Assembly (NCBI GenBank): GCA_035327305.1
Contig: DAOLDL010000004.1
Span: 20,764 to 84,763 of the forward strand
Reading direction: 5' to 3'
DNA: 64,000 nucleotides
From: CALMUP01 sp035327305
Lineage (GTDB): Bacteria > Verrucomicrobiota > Kiritimatiellia > CAIVKH01
Shown here in pieces: positions 17,567 through 24,739 of the stretch (its first letter is position 1; each line of letters begins with the position of its first letter). Below the pieces are notes generated by a model. That model was given only the letters and a program-made list of their open reading frames with translations, was not told where the DNA came from and did no database searches. The position numbers were made by a program, and so were the translations under genes.

Positions 17567-17773
17567 ATGGAAGGTATATCATTGTCAGCGATCGGTGCGG
17601 GAATTGTGGTTATTGGTGCGGCCCTGGGTATCGGCAAGCTTGCCGCCGCCGCGATGGACGGTATCGCCCGCCAGCCGGAAGCCGCGCCAAAAATTCAAAC
17701 CGCGATGATTATTGCCGCCGCGCTGATCGAAGGTGTCGCGTTGTTCGGCGCTGTCGTTTGCTTGTTGAAGTAA
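17567..17773 (+). CDS. atpE: ATP synthase F0 subunit c
   Basis: A 68-residue hairpin of two membrane helices joined by the conserved ARQPEA loop (residues 34-39). The ion-binding carboxylate is Glu55 in AALIEGVALFG. The sodium-type ligands are absent: residue 56 is Gly rather than Ser or Thr, and the helix-1 position that is Gln in sodium enzymes is Ile. This points to proton coupling. The ribosome site is the strongest in the operon (AAGGAG, 8 bases before ATG), which suits the need for many c subunits per complex. Confidence 0.95.
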   Translation: MEGISLSAIGAGIVVIGAALGIGKLAAAAMDGIARQPEAAPKIQTAMIIAAALIEGVALFGAVVCLLK

Positions 17774-17803
17774 TCTGCCCGCGCAATAAAACGAGGGGTT
17801 CGC

Positions 17804-18352
17804 ATGCCGGATTCAACATCCTACCAAGCCACAACGGAAATGCCGTCGAAAAGCGATTACGCCGAAAAACCCGGCGTGATCGACGTTTCCGGCTCCATGA
17901 TGGCGCTAACGTACATCACGTTCGTCATTACGGCGTTCGTGTTGTACAAGGCGGCATGGAAGCCAATCCTCGCCGCACTTGATAAACGCGAGGAAACGCT
18001 TAAGAAGGCGATAGACAACGCGGAAAAAATCCGATCCGAAATGGCCGTAATCGACCAGACGCGCGCGCGCCTGATTGAGGAAGCCGACAACCGGTCCCGC
18101 GAAATTCTCGACAAGGCCAAGCGCGCGGCGGTGGATGCCGCACATGCCATTGAAGCCAAAGCCCGCGAGGAATCCCAGATTCTTCTCGAGAATGCCCGCC
18201 GCGAAATCCGCGCCGAACAGGACAAGGCCATGGCCGCCCTTCGCCGGGAAAGCGCGGATATCGCCATCGAAATTTCCAGAAAAGTTCTCAAGGACAATCT
18301 GGACGAAACCCGCGGACGCAAACTCGCGGATTCACTTATCAATCAATTCTAA
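17804..18352 (+). CDS. atpF: ATP synthase F0 subunit b
   Basis: Peripheral-stalk subunit of 182 residues. After a polar N-terminal extension of about 27 residues it has one membrane helix (SMMALTYITFVITAFVLYKAAW). A long charged helix follows (LDKREETLKKAIDNAEKIR and onward), ending in the delta-binding region (IAIEISRKVLKDNLDE). The N-terminal extension before the membrane helix is longer than in the E. coli protein. Ribosome site GAGGGG lies about 8 bases upstream. Six bases separate its stop from atpH. Confidence 0.94.
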   Translation: MPDSTSYQATTEMPSKSDYAEKPGVIDVSGSMMALTYITFVITAFVLYKAAWKPILAALDKREETLKKAIDNAEKIRSEMAVIDQTRARLIEEADNRSREILDKAKRAAVDAAHAIEAKAREESQILLENARREIRAEQDKAMAALRRESADIAIEISRKVLKDNLDETRGRKLADSLINQF

Positions 18353-18358
18353 ATCACC

Positions 18359-18898
18359 ATGGCCAAAATCATTGCCGCACGTCGATATGCCAAAGCGTTG
18401 TACGCGTTATCCCGCGAACAATCCGCCGTGGAGGCGGTACGCCAGGATCTCGACGCGTTGGTCAATATGATGGATGCATCGGAAGATTGGAAAAACTTCA
18501 TCTTGAATCCGGTCGGCTCCCACACCGTACGCGCGAACATCATCAACCAACTGCTCAATGGCAAGGTGCACGACATCACATTACGGTTCCTGCGGTTTAT
18601 TGACTTGCGCCTCCGAATCAACCTGCTTCCGGAAATACGGGACGCCTGGATGGCGTTGTACGATGAAAACAATGGCATATTGCGCGGCCTCGTGATATCC
18701 GCAGTTGAACTTGATGCTGATCAAGTCAACCGCCTCGCCGCGCGAATTGCCGGACGCTACGGCAAAAAAGTTGAGCTTAACACCGGCGTCGATGCATCAA
18801 TGATCGGTGGATTGAAAGTGTTTATCGGCGATGAAGTTCACGACTTCAGCATTTCCTCGCAACTCGAACAACTCAAGAAACGAATGATTTACGCATAA
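18359..18898 (+). CDS. atpH: ATP synthase F1 subunit delta
   Basis: OSCP/delta-family stalk protein of 179 residues that links F1 to subunit b. The N-terminal helical domain begins with the typical AARRYAKALYALS. The C-terminal part contains the conserved KKVELNTGVDASMIGGLKVFIGD stretch (in two parts) seen in nearly all delta subunits. It lies between atpF and atpA, as in the standard F1F0 order. Confidence 0.94.
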   Translation: MAKIIAARRYAKALYALSREQSAVEAVRQDLDALVNMMDASEDWKNFILNPVGSHTVRANIINQLLNGKVHDITLRFLRFIDLRLRINLLPEIRDAWMALYDENNGILRGLVISAVELDADQVNRLAARIAGRYGKKVELNTGVDASMIGGLKVFIGDEVHDFSISSQLEQLKKRMIYA

Positions 18899-18912
18899 AC
18901 GGAAGAAAAACC

Positions 18913-20427
18913 ATGACACTACAACTCAAACCCGAGGAAGTATCGACCATTCTGAAAAAACAGCTCGAGGATTTCGGGCTGAACGAACAGACATATGAAA
19001 TCGGCACGGTGCTAAGCGTCGGTGACGGAATCGCCCGTGCCCACGGCCTGTCGAATGTCATGGCCGGAGAGCTGGTCGAATTTTCCAGCGGCATTATGGG
19101 CATGGCCCTGAACCTTGAAGAGGACAACGTCGGCGTGGCCATTTTCGGTGAAGACACCCACATCCGCGAAGGCGATCAGGTTCGCCGCACCGGCAAAATC
19201 GCCTCCGTTCCGGTCGGCGATGCCTTGATTGGTCGTATCGTGGACGCCCTGGGCAACGCCATTGACGGCGGTGCGCCAATACCAACCCACACCATGCGCC
19301 CGATTGAATCCAAGGCCCCCGGTATTATCGACCGGCAGGATGTCAAAGAGCCGATGCAAACAGGAACAAAGGTCATCGACGCCTTGACGCCGATCGGTCG
19401 CGGTCAGCGCGAATTGATCATTGGCGACCGTAAAACCGGAAAGACCACCATTGCCATCGACACAATCATCAACCAGCGCGGCGAAAACGTGAAATGTTTC
19501 TATGTCGCAATCGGCCAGAAACGTTCGACGGTGGTACAGGTGTACGAGACCTTGAAAAAGTATGGCGCCATGGAATACACCACGATCATTGCGGCCACCG
19601 CATCGGATCCGGCAACCATGCAGTTCCTGGCTTCTTACAGCGGTTGCGCCATGGCCGAACATTATCGCGACAACGGTCAGCATGCGTTGATAATTTACGA
19701 CGACCTGACCAAACAGGCGCAAGCCTACCGCCAGCTTTCCCTGCTGTTGCGTCGTCCGCCCGGACGCGAAGCCTTCCCCGGCGATATTTTTTATTTACAT
19801 AGCCGCCTGTTGGAACGCGCCGCCAAAATGAGTGAAGCCAACGGCGGGGGAAGCCTTACCGCGTTACCGGTAATTGAAACCCAGGCCAACGACGTGTCAG
19901 CCTACATTCCGACCAATGTGATATCCATCACCGACGGCCAGATATTCCTCGAATCCGACTTGTTCAATGCCGGCCAACGCCCGGCGGTAAACGCCGGCCT
20001 CTCCGTATCCCGAGTTGGCGGTGATGCCCAGGTCAAGGGTATGAAACAAACTGCGGGTTCACTTCGCCTCGAATTGGCGCAATACCGGGAACTCGCCGCA
20101 TTTTCACAATTTGCGTCCGACCTTGATCCGGCAACCCGCAAACAACTTGAACGCGGAAAACGCCTGATGGAAATCATGAAGCAGGGCATTCATGAACCGT
20201 TGCCGGTCGCCAAGCAAGTTGCCGCTATTTTCGCCGGAACCAACGGCTTCCTTGATGACGTCCCCGTGGAAAACGTCCGCGACTTTGAAGCCAAACTGTA
20301 CGAAGCCATGGACGGCTCTTTCGCGGATGCCACCCGGTTGTTCAACGAGAAAAAAGCCATGACCGACGAAGTCAAAAAGGCCTTCGTTGACATGTTGACG
20401 GAATTCAAGCGCACATACGGCAAATAA
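18913..20427 (+). CDS. atpA: ATP synthase F1 subunit alpha
   Basis: Non-catalytic nucleotide-binding subunit, 504 residues, the usual length. Walker A is GDRKTGKT at residues 171-178, and the alpha signature PAVNAGLSVSRVGG is present. The N-terminal beta-barrel (IGTVLSVGDGIARAHGL) and C-terminal helical bundle are complete. Ribosome site GGAAG lies about 8 bases upstream. Confidence 0.97.
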   Translation: MTLQLKPEEVSTILKKQLEDFGLNEQTYEIGTVLSVGDGIARAHGLSNVMAGELVEFSSGIMGMALNLEEDNVGVAIFGEDTHIREGDQVRRTGKIASVPVGDALIGRIVDALGNAIDGGAPIPTHTMRPIESKAPGIIDRQDVKEPMQTGTKVIDALTPIGRGQRELIIGDRKTGKTTIAIDTIINQRGENVKCFYVAIGQKRSTVVQVYETLKKYGAMEYTTIIAATASDPATMQFLASYSGCAMAEHYRDNGQHALIIYDDLTKQAQAYRQLSLLLRRPPGREAFPGDIFYLHSRLLERAAKMSEANGGGSLTALPVIETQANDVSAYIPTNVISITDGQIFLESDLFNAGQRPAVNAGLSVSRVGGDAQVKGMKQTAGSLRLELAQYRELAAFSQFASDLDPATRKQLERGKRLMEIMKQGIHEPLPVAKQVAAIFAGTNGFLDDVPVENVRDFEAKLYEAMDGSFADATRLFNEKKAMTDEVKKAFVDMLTEFKRTYGK

Positions 20428-20442
20428 CACGGTAATTACATC

Positions 20443-21315
20443 ATGCCCTCGCTGAAGGAATATAAAGCCAAGCTGGCCAGCTTGAAAAATACACGCAAAA
20501 TGACCAAGACCATGAAAATGGTCTCGGCCAGCAAGCTGTATAAAACCATGGACGCCCAACGCAAAGCGACAGCCATGGCGGAAAAGCTGAAAAAAATGAT
20601 CAGCAATCTGGCGGGATCGATTGACCCGACCGCCAACCCCCTCTTCAAAAAACACGAGAACCCGCACCGGATTCTGGTGTTGTTGATCACATCGGACAAG
20701 GGGTTATGCGGCGGTTTTAACAACAATTTAATCAAATTCATGTCGCGATGGATGGCGGCGCCCAACCGCAAGACCCAGGATATTGTCTTGAGTTGCTGTG
20801 GACGTCGCGGGCACTTGTTTTTCCGCAGTCGGCGCGCGATTCACCGGCACTATGAAGGTGTAACACAGAAACCCGGCTACCATCACGCCGAGGAAATCGG
20901 CGAAGAAATGCGGGCGGAATTCATCGCTGGCGACTTTGACGAAATTTACGTCGCTTACAATCATTTCATCAACCCGATATCCCAGAAACCGGTCATCGAA
21001 AAAATTCTGCCGATCGAGCCGGATGAAATATCTTCGGAAAGCGGAAGCATTCAGTCCAATTACCTGCTGGAACCTTCGCGCGAGGAATTGCTGGCCCGCC
21101 TTGTCCCCATGACCGTCAACTTCAAGCTTTACTACGCCCTGCTGGAAAATGCGGCGGGTGAAAACGGGGCTCGCATGACCGCGATGGACAACGCCACCAC
21201 CAATGCCAGCAAGTTGATTGATTTATACACGCTGTTGCGCAACCGCGCCCGGCAGGCCGCCATCACCAAGGAACTTATTGAGATCATCTCCGGGGCTGAA
21301 GCCCTCAAGAGTTAA
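20443..21315 (+). CDS. atpG: ATP synthase F1 subunit gamma
   Basis: Central rotor shaft, 290 residues. The N-terminal helix (LKEYKAKLASLKNTRKMTK, then MKMVSASKL) and the C-terminal helix (ENGARMTAMDNATTNASKLI) carry the family signatures. The middle domain has the conserved SDKGLCGGFNNN. It lies between atpA and atpD; 13 bases separate its stop from atpD. Confidence 0.96.
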   Translation: MPSLKEYKAKLASLKNTRKMTKTMKMVSASKLYKTMDAQRKATAMAEKLKKMISNLAGSIDPTANPLFKKHENPHRILVLLITSDKGLCGGFNNNLIKFMSRWMAAPNRKTQDIVLSCCGRRGHLFFRSRRAIHRHYEGVTQKPGYHHAEEIGEEMRAEFIAGDFDEIYVAYNHFINPISQKPVIEKILPIEPDEISSESGSIQSNYLLEPSREELLARLVPMTVNFKLYYALLENAAGENGARMTAMDNATTNASKLIDLYTLLRNRARQAAITKELIEIISGAEALKS

Positions 21316-21328
21316 AGAGGAAGCAAGC

Positions 21329-22756
21329 ATGACCACAACAACCGCAACTCAATCGGGAAAAATCACCCAAATCACTGGCGCCGTCGTTGACGTTGCCTTT
21401 CCTCCCGGCGCTTTGCCGCCCATTTTCACGGCGTTGAAAGTAACCAATCCCTCCATCAGCGACCAACCCGACAACCTGACATTGGAAGTGGCGCAACATC
21501 TCGGCGACAACGCCGTGCGCACCATCGCAATGGACAGCACCGACGGTTTGATCCGCGGATCCGAAGTCAAAAATACCGGCAATGAAATTATGATGCCGGT
21601 GGGAACTCCCACACTGGGCCGGGTTATGAACCTCCTCGGCGATCCCATCGATCAAGCCGGGCCGATCGTCACCGAAAACTACCTTCCAATTCATAGTCCT
21701 GCCCCGAAATTCGAAGACCAGGACACGAAGGAAAGTATGCTGGTTACCGGCATTAAGGTCATTGACTTGCTGGCGCCTTACAAAAAAGGCGGCAAGATCG
21801 GGTTGTTTGGCGGTGCGGGCGTGGGCAAGACCGTGTTGATTCAGGAACTGATTCGCAACATCGCCACCGAGCACGGCGGCTATTCCGTTTTCGCGGGAGT
21901 CGGCGAGCGCACCCGTGAAGGCACCGCTCTTTACCGCGAAATGCGCGAGTCCGGCGTAATTGACAAAACGGCGATGGTATTCGGACAAATGAATGAACCG
22001 CCGGGCGCGCGCGCGCGCGTCGCTCTGTCCGCATTGTCCATCGCCGAATATTTCCGTGATGCCATGCGCCAGGACGTGTTGCTGTTCATCGATAACATTT
22101 TCCGCTTCACCCAAGCCGGGTCGGAAGTGTCAGCCTTGCTGGGTCGCATTCCCTCCGCTGTAGGTTACCAGCCCACGCTGGGAACCGACATGGGTGAACT
22201 TCAGGAACGCATCACTTCGACGAAAAACGGATCCATCACATCGATTCAGGCGGTCTACGTACCGGCGGATGACTATAGCGATCCCGCTCCGGCCACGACC
22301 TTTGCGCATTTGGACGCCACAACCGAGTTGTCGCGTCCGATCGCGGAACTGGGCATTTATCCTGCGGTCGATCCCCTCACATCGTCATCCACCATTCTTT
22401 CACCGGAAACGGTCGGCCGGGAGCATTACGATACCGCCCGTGGCGTTCAGGAAATTCTCCAACGCTACAAGGAGTTGCAGGACATCATCGCGATTCTGGG
22501 TATGGACGAATTATCCGAGGAAGATCGCCGCACCGTAAACCGCGCGCGCAAAATTCAACGTTTCCTTTCCCAGCCGTTCCACGTCGCGGAAACTTTTACC
22601 GGCATCCATGGAGCCTATGTGGAAATCACCGACACCGTGCGTTCGTTCCGCGAAGTGTTGGAAGGTAAACACGACGACATACCTGAACAGGCATTTTACA
22701 TGGTCGGGCATATTGACCACGTGCTGGAGAAAGCCGGAAAAATCAAGGCGGGTTGA
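21329..22756 (+). CDS. atpD: ATP synthase F1 subunit beta
   Basis: Catalytic subunit of 475 residues. Walker A is GGAGVGKT at 161-168, followed by the GERTREG loop, the Walker B region DVLLFIDNIFRFTQAG and the DELSEED motif. The open frame runs further upstream, but the ATG at 21329 is right: it has a ribosome site (AAAGAGGAAG) and gives the standard N-terminus (GKITQITGAVVDVAF). A run of alternating G and C near 22013-22019 lies inside the gene. Confidence 0.97.
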   Translation: MTTTTATQSGKITQITGAVVDVAFPPGALPPIFTALKVTNPSISDQPDNLTLEVAQHLGDNAVRTIAMDSTDGLIRGSEVKNTGNEIMMPVGTPTLGRVMNLLGDPIDQAGPIVTENYLPIHSPAPKFEDQDTKESMLVTGIKVIDLLAPYKKGGKIGLFGGAGVGKTVLIQELIRNIATEHGGYSVFAGVGERTREGTALYREMRESGVIDKTAMVFGQMNEPPGARARVALSALSIAEYFRDAMRQDVLLFIDNIFRFTQAGSEVSALLGRIPSAVGYQPTLGTDMGELQERITSTKNGSITSIQAVYVPADDYSDPAPATTFAHLDATTELSRPIAELGIYPAVDPLTSSSTILSPETVGREHYDTARGVQEILQRYKELQDIIAILGMDELSEEDRRTVNRARKIQRFLSQPFHVAETFTGIHGAYVEITDTVRSFREVLEGKHDDIPEQAFYMVGHIDHVLEKAGKIKAG

Positions 22757-22758
22757 TC

Positions 22759-23097
22759 ATGCCTACGTTTCATCTCACCATCGTTTCCGCCAACGGGAAG
22801 GCGTATGAAGACCAGGTTGAATCCCTGGTTCTTCCAGGCGTCAACGGTGACTTTGGAATACTTGCGAATCACACGGCGTTAATCGGCGCCTTGCGTGAAG
22901 GCTTGGCCAAGATTACCCGGGATGGACAGGAATTGTTTTATATGGTTGGCGAAGGCTATGTTGATGTTGCCAACAATGAAGTAGCCGTGATGGTTGGCAA
23001 CGCGGCGGCGGTTCCGAACCGGGAAACCGGCAAACAATTGCTGGCACAGGAACATCCATGGGCGGCGGCAGAAGCGCTAAACAATCCGGAGATTTAA
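22759..23097 (+). CDS. atpC: ATP synthase F1 subunit epsilon, short form
   Basis: Rotor subunit of 112 residues starting at the ATG 2 bases after atpD. The N-terminal beta-sandwich is complete (FHLTIVSANGKAYEDQVESL, LPGVNGDFGILANHTALI, GEGYVDVANNEVAVMVGNA). After about residue 85 only some 27 residues remain, whereas common epsilon subunits have about 45-55 forming a two-helix inhibitory domain. The C-terminal arm is therefore reduced or missing, so ATP-dependent self-inhibition may be weak. Confidence 0.9.
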   Translation: MPTFHLTIVSANGKAYEDQVESLVLPGVNGDFGILANHTALIGALREGLAKITRDGQELFYMVGEGYVDVANNEVAVMVGNAAAVPNRETGKQLLAQEHPWAAAEALNNPEI

Positions 23098-23100
23098 ACA

Positions 23101-23469
23101 ATGCAAGCCATTAACCTCGTGCTTTGGGTGCACATAGTTTCCATGGTCAGCGTGATCGGCATCATGCTGTTCGTCCAGCGTTGTCTTGCCCCCGAAGTAC
23201 GCAACAACGCAGAAATGTCGCGCTCCATCGCCCGCCTGGCCAATACACTTTTGGCCATCGGCCTGATCGCAGGTATTTCCTACTACGTTCTGAACAAAGG
23301 CTACACCATGGGGCCGCACTACAACGGTGTCGTGGGCGTAAAATTTGTTTTCCTGCTGGGTGCGGGAGCTGTTATCGGTATCAGCAAAGGCACGGATCGG
23401 GGAGACGTTTTTCGCTGGATTGCTTTTTCCCTTATGATGGTGGCGTCGCTTTTCGGCGCAACACTGTAA
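23101..23469 (+). CDS. Small membrane protein of unknown function (four helices)
   Basis: A 122-residue protein with four hydrophobic segments. The first (LVLWVHIVSMVSVIGIMLF) has a histidine near its start, and a second histidine lies in the loop TMGPHYNGVVGVKF. This recalls small CopD- or cytochrome-b561-like membrane proteins, but I cannot name a family. It starts 3 bases after atpC, so it is probably read from the atp transcript. Confidence 0.75.
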   Translation: MQAINLVLWVHIVSMVSVIGIMLFVQRCLAPEVRNNAEMSRSIARLANTLLAIGLIAGISYYVLNKGYTMGPHYNGVVGVKFVFLLGAGAVIGISKGTDRGDVFRWIAFSLMMVASLFGATL

Positions 23470-23476
23470 TTGCCCG

Positions 23477-23797
23477 ATGATGGTTAAATTAAAGAAGAAG
23501 TGGGGCATTACCAGCACACTGCAGTTCATCCTGATTCTCGTGGTATTCTCACTGGCCGGTTTAGCCATTACCCAGTGCCGTGCGCCGGTTTTTCATGTTT
23601 TCGGTCTCACCGAGGAAACACCGATGTGGCTCAAAGTCACTGTGTATTTGTTGTGCGTGTTTCCACTCTACCAGCTATTCCTTCTTGTTTTTGGCGCATT
23701 GCTGGGCCAGTTCCGCTTCTTTTGGGAAAAAGAAAAACGCATGGTGCAATGGGTGACCGCTAAAATAACCGGCGAACGAACCACGGCTCAATCCTGA
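23477..23797 (+). CDS. DUF6787-like small membrane protein
   Basis: A 106-residue protein with two membrane segments. The layout K-K-x-W-x-I-T-S-x-x-Q near the start, a VFSLAG turn, FPLYQLFLLVFGALLGQF and then FFWEKEKRM at the end matches a small conserved family (DUF6787) of unknown function that I know mainly from Bacteroidota. Only 7 bases separate it from the preceding membrane gene, so it appears to end the atp transcript. The family match is by memory of the pattern. Confidence 0.75.
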   Translation: MMVKLKKKWGITSTLQFILILVVFSLAGLAITQCRAPVFHVFGLTEETPMWLKVTVYLLCVFPLYQLFLLVFGALLGQFRFFWEKEKRMVQWVTAKITGERTTAQS

Positions 23798-23876
23798 CGC
23801 CCATAACGGGACAGGCCGAATCCCTGTAATATCCGGCGCTTGCTTGATTCTCAAAAACGCCTTATCGTCTTTAACC

Positions 23877-24713
23877 ATGACCAATCCCATTCAATATGTA
23901 GCCTATCTCGGCCCCAGCGGAACGTTCTCTGAATTGATGGCACAAAAGCGCTTCGGAAAAAATATCGAGCGGGTCCCCTTTCCCGGCATCTATGAAGTAT
24001 TCGAGTATGTGCGCACCCACAAAAACGGCGTGGGAATTGTTCCGATAGAAAACTCCTCCGGCGGCACCATTTATGAAACGATCGATTGCCTGGTGGAAAC
24101 ACGTCGACCCCTCGTGATCCGCGAAGAACTATCCCTGCAAGTCAGATTGGCTTTGTTGGGTCACAAGGGTGAAAAAATAAACACCTTGTATTCGCACTTC
24201 GCGCCCATGCAACATTGCGACCCCTGGATTCGCAAACATCTTCCACGCGTCGAACGCAAGGAAACCGCGTCCACCGCCGTCGCGGCGGAAACCGTTGCGA
24301 CCAACCGTCATGCCGCCGCTCTCGGAATGAAACAAGCCGCCAAACGTTATGGGTTGGACATTCTTGAATTTCCCGTGCAACCCGAAGTGCCCAACCTGAC
24401 TCAATTCGTCTGTATCGGACATCGCGGTCCGGCATTCAAAGATGCGGTTAAAACCAGCCTGATCGTCACGCTTCACAACCGACCCGGCAGTTTGTGCGAA
24501 TTTCTGGAAATCTTCCGCGACCACCGCGTTAACATGACGCGTTTGCTTTCGCGACCGATGATCGGTCGACCGAAATCCTACATATTTTTTATTGATATCG
24601 AGGGTACGCCGGAAAACCAAAATGTCGGCAAGGCGCTTGGCAAAGCCAAAAAGGTCGCGGAAAGCTTGCGTGACGCCGGCTCCTACCCGGTGCGTCGGCC
24701 CTATTTATCGTAA
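23877..24713 (+). CDS. pheA: Prephenate dehydratase with C-terminal ACT domain
   Basis: Converts prephenate (or arogenate) to phenylpyruvate (or phenylalanine). The ATG at 23877 gives a standard N-terminus and a 278-residue protein with no chorismate mutase part. Visible motifs are YLGPSGTFSELMA, VPIENSSGGTIYETID and, near residue 180, NLTQFVCIG, where the family normally has T-R-F: the Arg is Gln here. The ACT domain (from about 200) has NRPGSLCEFL and RLLSRPMIGRPKSYIFF, close to the GALV and ESRP motifs that bind phenylalanine for feedback control. It is convergent with the EF-hand gene, 26 bases away. Confidence 0.92.
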   Translation: MTNPIQYVAYLGPSGTFSELMAQKRFGKNIERVPFPGIYEVFEYVRTHKNGVGIVPIENSSGGTIYETIDCLVETRRPLVIREELSLQVRLALLGHKGEKINTLYSHFAPMQHCDPWIRKHLPRVERKETASTAVAAETVATNRHAAALGMKQAAKRYGLDILEFPVQPEVPNLTQFVCIGHRGPAFKDAVKTSLIVTLHNRPGSLCEFLEIFRDHRVNMTRLLSRPMIGRPKSYIFFIDIEGTPENQNVGKALGKAKKVAESLRDAGSYPVRRPYLS

Positions 24714-24739
24714 GTAACGCGTAGTGAACGATGCTTTTT

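Noticed and set aside
17567..17773. A possible sodium-type c subunit
   Set aside because: The sodium ligands are missing: Gly follows Glu55 where Ser or Thr is needed, and Ile replaces the helix-1 Gln.
19012..19722. A 236-residue open frame antisense to atpA
   Set aside because: It lies wholly inside a certain gene, has no domain, and its frame exists because of codon bias in atpA. The same holds for the antisense frames over atpF (17857-18342), atpG/atpA (20104-20667) and atpD (21305-22114).
22013..22020. Alternating G/C run in atpD as possible Z-DNA
   Set aside because: It is short and explained by Ala/Arg codons in a conserved part of the protein.
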